NCBI GenBank assembly: GCA_002366685.1
Contig: DFBP01000138.1
Location: 1-7,939, forward strand
Source of the DNA: Rhodobacterales bacterium UBA3077
GTDB taxonomy: Bacteria > Pseudomonadota > Alphaproteobacteria > Rhodobacterales > Rhodobacteraceae
Direction: 5' to 3'
Length of the DNA stretch: 7,939 nucleotides
Each line of letters opens with the position of its first letter. Position 1 is the stretch's first letter. The notes beneath the pieces were generated by a model, which worked only from the letters and a program-made list of their open reading frames with translations, searched no databases and was not told the origin of the DNA. This document shows positions 5,663 through 7,939 of the stretch, piece after piece. The translations under genes and the position numbers were made by a program.

Positions 5663-7176
5663 CAGCTTTACTGGAGATTCAGAATCTATCCAAAAGTTAC
5701 CCGGGCGTGAAGGCAAATGACGATATTTCATTTGCTATCCAGCCTGGAGAAATCCACGCTCTTCTGGGCGAAAACGGGGCCGGAAAATCGACGCTTGTGA
5801 AGATGATTTACGGGCTGGTGAAGCCCGACGAAGGCTCGATGGTGCTGCAAGGGCAGAGTTTTGCGCCCGCCAAGCCGGTGGTGGCGCGAAATTCTGGCGT
5901 GTCTATGGTGTTTCAGCATTTCTCGCTGTTCGAGGCGCTGACCGTTGCCGAGAATATTACGCTGGGCATGGACGATGCGCCAAACCGCAAGGAGCTTTCC
6001 GACAAAATTCGCAAGGTTAGCGAGGAATATGGCCTGCCGTTAGACCCCGATCGCTTGATCGGCGATATGTCGGTGGGAGAGCGGCAAAGGGTCGAGATTA
6101 TTCGCTGCCTGCTGCAAAACCCGCGCTTGCTGATCATGGATGAGCCCACTTCGGTTTTGACCCCGCAAGAAGTTGAAATCCTGTTTGGTACGTTGCGGCA
6201 GCTTTCGGCTGACGGCGTGGCTATTCTTTATATCTCGCACAAGCTCGACGAAATTCTGGCGCTGTGTGATCACGCCACAATATTGCGAATGGGTAAAGTG
6301 GTAGATACCTGCACACCCAAAGAAGAAACCGCAAAGTCGCTGGCCGAGATGATGATCGGCGGTGAGTTGGAAATCCACGCGGCTACAGAGTTTAACCCGG
6401 GCGCTGAAGTGCTTGCGGTTTCAGGTTTGAGCCTACCTTCGAATGACCCGTTCGGGGTCAGCCTTCGGGACGTGTCTTTCAGTCTTCGCAGAGGCGAGAT
6501 TCTGGGGATTGGCGGCGTTGCGGGTAACGGACAGGAAGAAGTATTGGCGGCGCTTTCGGGTGAGGAAAAGGTGGCCGCCGGGATGGTAACGCTCGACGGT
6601 GCGGCGATCGGCCAAATGGGCCCGAATGAGCGGCGGATATTGGGCTTGTTGACCGCACCGGAGGAGCGGCTCGGCCATGCCGCGGCCCCCATGATGAGCC
6701 TTAGCCAAAACGCATTTCTGACCGGACGAATCCGCAAGAAACTGGCCCCTCGCAAAGTGATCAACAATAGCAAGACCAACACATTTGCCCGCGATATTGT
6801 CGAAGGCTTTGACGTGAGAACGCCGGGCATTCACGTGGCAGCCAAGGCGCTCTCGGGCGGGAACCTGCAAAAATTTGTCATTGGCCGCGAAGTGTTGCAA
6901 AGCCCCGAAGTGCTGGTGGTAAACCAACCCACCTGGGGGGTGGATGCCGCAGCCGCGGCCTCAATCCGCCAAGCCTTGCGGCAACTGGCGGCCAAAGGCG
7001 CGGCGGTGATTGTTATTTCGCAGGACCTTGATGAACTTATGGAAATGTCAGATACCTTCGCGGTGCTCTCGGAGGGCCGTTTGAGCAAACCACAACCTGC
7101 CGAAGGGCTGACGATCGAGGAAATCGGTCTGATGATGGGCGGCGATCTGGAGGGAACACATCATGCTGAGGCTTGA
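5659..7176 (+). CDS. ABC transporter ATP-binding protein, double NBD, nucleoside/purine (BMP-type) uptake
   Basis: This ATPase powers an inner-membrane importer of the sugar/nucleoside class (like B. subtilis YufO/NupO). The 505 residues form two fused nucleotide-binding domains. Domain 1 is canonical: Walker A GENGAGKST (37-45), Q-loop Q86, signature MSVGERQRVEI (137-147), Walker B LLIMDEPT (157-164) and H194 in ISHK. Domain 2 (about 250-495) has a degenerate Walker A, GVAGNGQEE (286-294), without the lysine, an intact LSGGNLQK signature (398-405), VLVVNQPTWGVD (418-429) and Q455 where the switch histidine would be. One-sided degeneracy is normal in this family. The ATG overlaps the xdhC stop as ATGA and is preceded by AGGGAGAGG (5642-5650). 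The end overlaps the permease gene by 14 nt. Co-location with xdhABC suggests a purine base, nucleoside or oxidised purine as substrate; the exact one cannot be read from the ATPase. Confidence 0.92.
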   Translation: MTALLEIQNLSKSYPGVKANDDISFAIQPGEIHALLGENGAGKSTLVKMIYGLVKPDEGSMVLQGQSFAPAKPVVARNSGVSMVFQHFSLFEALTVAENITLGMDDAPNRKELSDKIRKVSEEYGLPLDPDRLIGDMSVGERQRVEIIRCLLQNPRLLIMDEPTSVLTPQEVEILFGTLRQLSADGVAILYISHKLDEILALCDHATILRMGKVVDTCTPKEETAKSLAEMMIGGELEIHAATEFNPGAEVLAVSGLSLPSNDPFGVSLRDVSFSLRRGEILGIGGVAGNGQEEVLAALSGEEKVAAGMVTLDGAAIGQMGPNERRILGLLTAPEERLGHAAAPMMSLSQNAFLTGRIRKKLAPRKVINNSKTNTFARDIVEGFDVRTPGIHVAAKALSGGNLQKFVIGREVLQSPEVLVVNQPTWGVDAAAAASIRQALRQLAAKGAAVIVISQDLDELMEMSDTFAVLSEGRLSKPQPAEGLTIEEIGLMMGGDLEGTHHAEA

Positions 7177-7939
7177 GCAAAGACCGACACCTTCAAAATC
7201 CATGCTGTACCTGACGCCGGTCATGGCGGTTTTGGCGACGATGGTCGTGGGGGGGATGCTGTTTGCAGCGCTCGGGATCAACCCGATTGAAGCGATTTAC
7301 CTTCTGTTCATCGACCCGTTTGTCGATAGCTACAACCTCTCGCAGCTTTTTGTGAAGGCTTCCCCGCTTATCCTGATCGCCTTGGGGCTCTCTATTGGTT
7401 TTAGAGCGGGTGTCTGGAATATCGGCGCAGAGGGGCAATTCATTATCGGTGCGATTGCCGGTGGCGGTGTCGGGCTTGCGCTTTGGGGTTCCGAAGGCTG
7501 GTGGATATTGCCGCTTATGGCGGTTGCGGCCGCGCTGGGCGGCGCGCTTTGGGCGATGATCCCGGCGGTGCTCAAGATCAAATTTAACGCAAATGAGATC
7601 CTTGTATCGTTGATGCTGGTTTATGTGGCTGAAAATTTGCTTGCGCAAATGGTGCAAGGTTTGCTGCGCGATCCGAGCGGGTTTAACTTTCCTGAAAGCC
7701 GCAACCTTGGTCGTAACGATGCAACGTCTTTGCCTGATGTAATCCCTGCACTCGGGATAGACGGAGGCGGGCTGGTCTCGCTAATTTTGCTCGCCGCCGC
7801 GTTTTTTCTACTTCAAAAGCACGCGCTTGGATTTCAGATAAAACTTACCGGGGAATCTCCGCGCGCGGCGCGGTTTGCCGGTGTAAATCCTTCGATCATA
7901 ATTGCCATTTGCCTTGGTATCTCGGGCGCGGCGGCAGGG
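7163..7939 (+). CDS. ABC transporter permease, nucleoside/purine (BMP-type) uptake (partial, open at the right edge)
   Basis: This is one of the two membrane subunits of the importer powered by the preceding ATPase. The first 259 residues of an expected roughly 350-370 are visible, with no stop before the window end. It belongs to the BPD_transp_2 permease family. Diagnostic stretches are FRAGVWNIGAEGQFIIGA (80-97), NEILVSLMLVYVAENLL (144-160) and GFQIKLTGESPRAARFAGV (223-241), the last being a cytoplasmic loop likely to contact the ATPase. Predicted membrane segments lie near 15-38, 64-80, 92-108, 112-136, 146-165, 203-217 and from 244 onward. The ATG at 7163 is preceded by GGAGGGA (7149-7155) and overlaps the ATPase gene by 14 nt; a second ATG 13 codons later is less well placed. 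A second permease and a BMP-type lipoprotein are expected downstream but not seen. Confidence 0.92.
   Translation, partial: MLRLEQRPTPSKSMLYLTPVMAVLATMVVGGMLFAALGINPIEAIYLLFIDPFVDSYNLSQLFVKASPLILIALGLSIGFRAGVWNIGAEGQFIIGAIAGGGVGLALWGSEGWWILPLMAVAAALGGALWAMIPAVLKIKFNANEILVSLMLVYVAENLLAQMVQGLLRDPSGFNFPESRNLGRNDATSLPDVIPALGIDGGGLVSLILLAAAFFLLQKHALGFQIKLTGESPRAARFAGVNPSIIIAICLGISGAAAG

Noticed and set aside
5659..7176. Degenerate Walker A in the second ATPase domain as a sign of gene decay
   Set aside because: Loss of the lysine in the second domain is usual for fused ATPases of this sugar/nucleoside transporter class; the reading frame is intact.
1..7939. CRISPR arrays, tRNA or rRNA genes, insertion sequences, phage or toxin-antitoxin genes
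   Set aside because: No regularly spaced repeats, cloverleaf-like sequence, transposase or terminal inverted repeats were seen; apart from the 415-812 region the window is filled by recognised genes.

Overview
The window looks like a chromosomal segment of an alphaproteobacterium, most likely a member of the Rhodobacterales/Roseobacter group. The basis is the close resemblance of the XdhA/XdhB proteins to the Rhodobacter capsulatus-type two-subunit xanthine dehydrogenase, the alphaproteobacterial style of the DnaE N-terminus, and the tight xdhABC-plus-ABC-transporter order familiar from that group. Taxonomy is inferred from protein character only; no rRNA or other marker is present.

Layout: positions 1-414 (minus strand) hold the first 138 codons of dnaE, the DNA polymerase III alpha subunit, which runs off the left edge. 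Positions 415-812 are a divergent intergenic region. Its AT-rich dnaE-side half (about 455-600) is followed by a more GC-balanced half with several potential hairpins in front of the rightward genes. From 813 to the right edge there is one tightly packed rightward gene series: 5-hydroxyisourate hydrolase (813-1151), xdhA (1153-2520), xdhB (2517-4760), xdhC (4760-5662), a double-domain ABC ATPase of the BMP/nucleoside-purine type (5659-7176), and the start of its cognate permease (7163-7939, open at the right edge). The gap between the first two genes is 1 nt, and the remaining junctions overlap by 4, 1, 4 and 14 nt, so they very probably form one translationally coupled operon.

Function: this is a purine-scavenging and oxidation operon. 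The ABC transporter (periplasmic binding protein and second permease expected just downstream) would import a nucleoside, purine base or oxidised purine. XdhAB, matured by XdhC, oxidises hypoxanthine and xanthine to urate. The HIU hydrolase acts two steps later, after urate oxidation. No urate oxidase, OHCU decarboxylase or allantoinase is visible here, so these must lie elsewhere.

Nothing in the coding part is clearly undescribed; all catalytic motifs are intact and no gene is broken. The least explained part is the 398-nt intergenic region, especially the hairpins at 729-751 and 774-801 just ahead of the operon's first ribosome binding site. These could be an operator, or part of a leader RNA for a purine-responsive switch.
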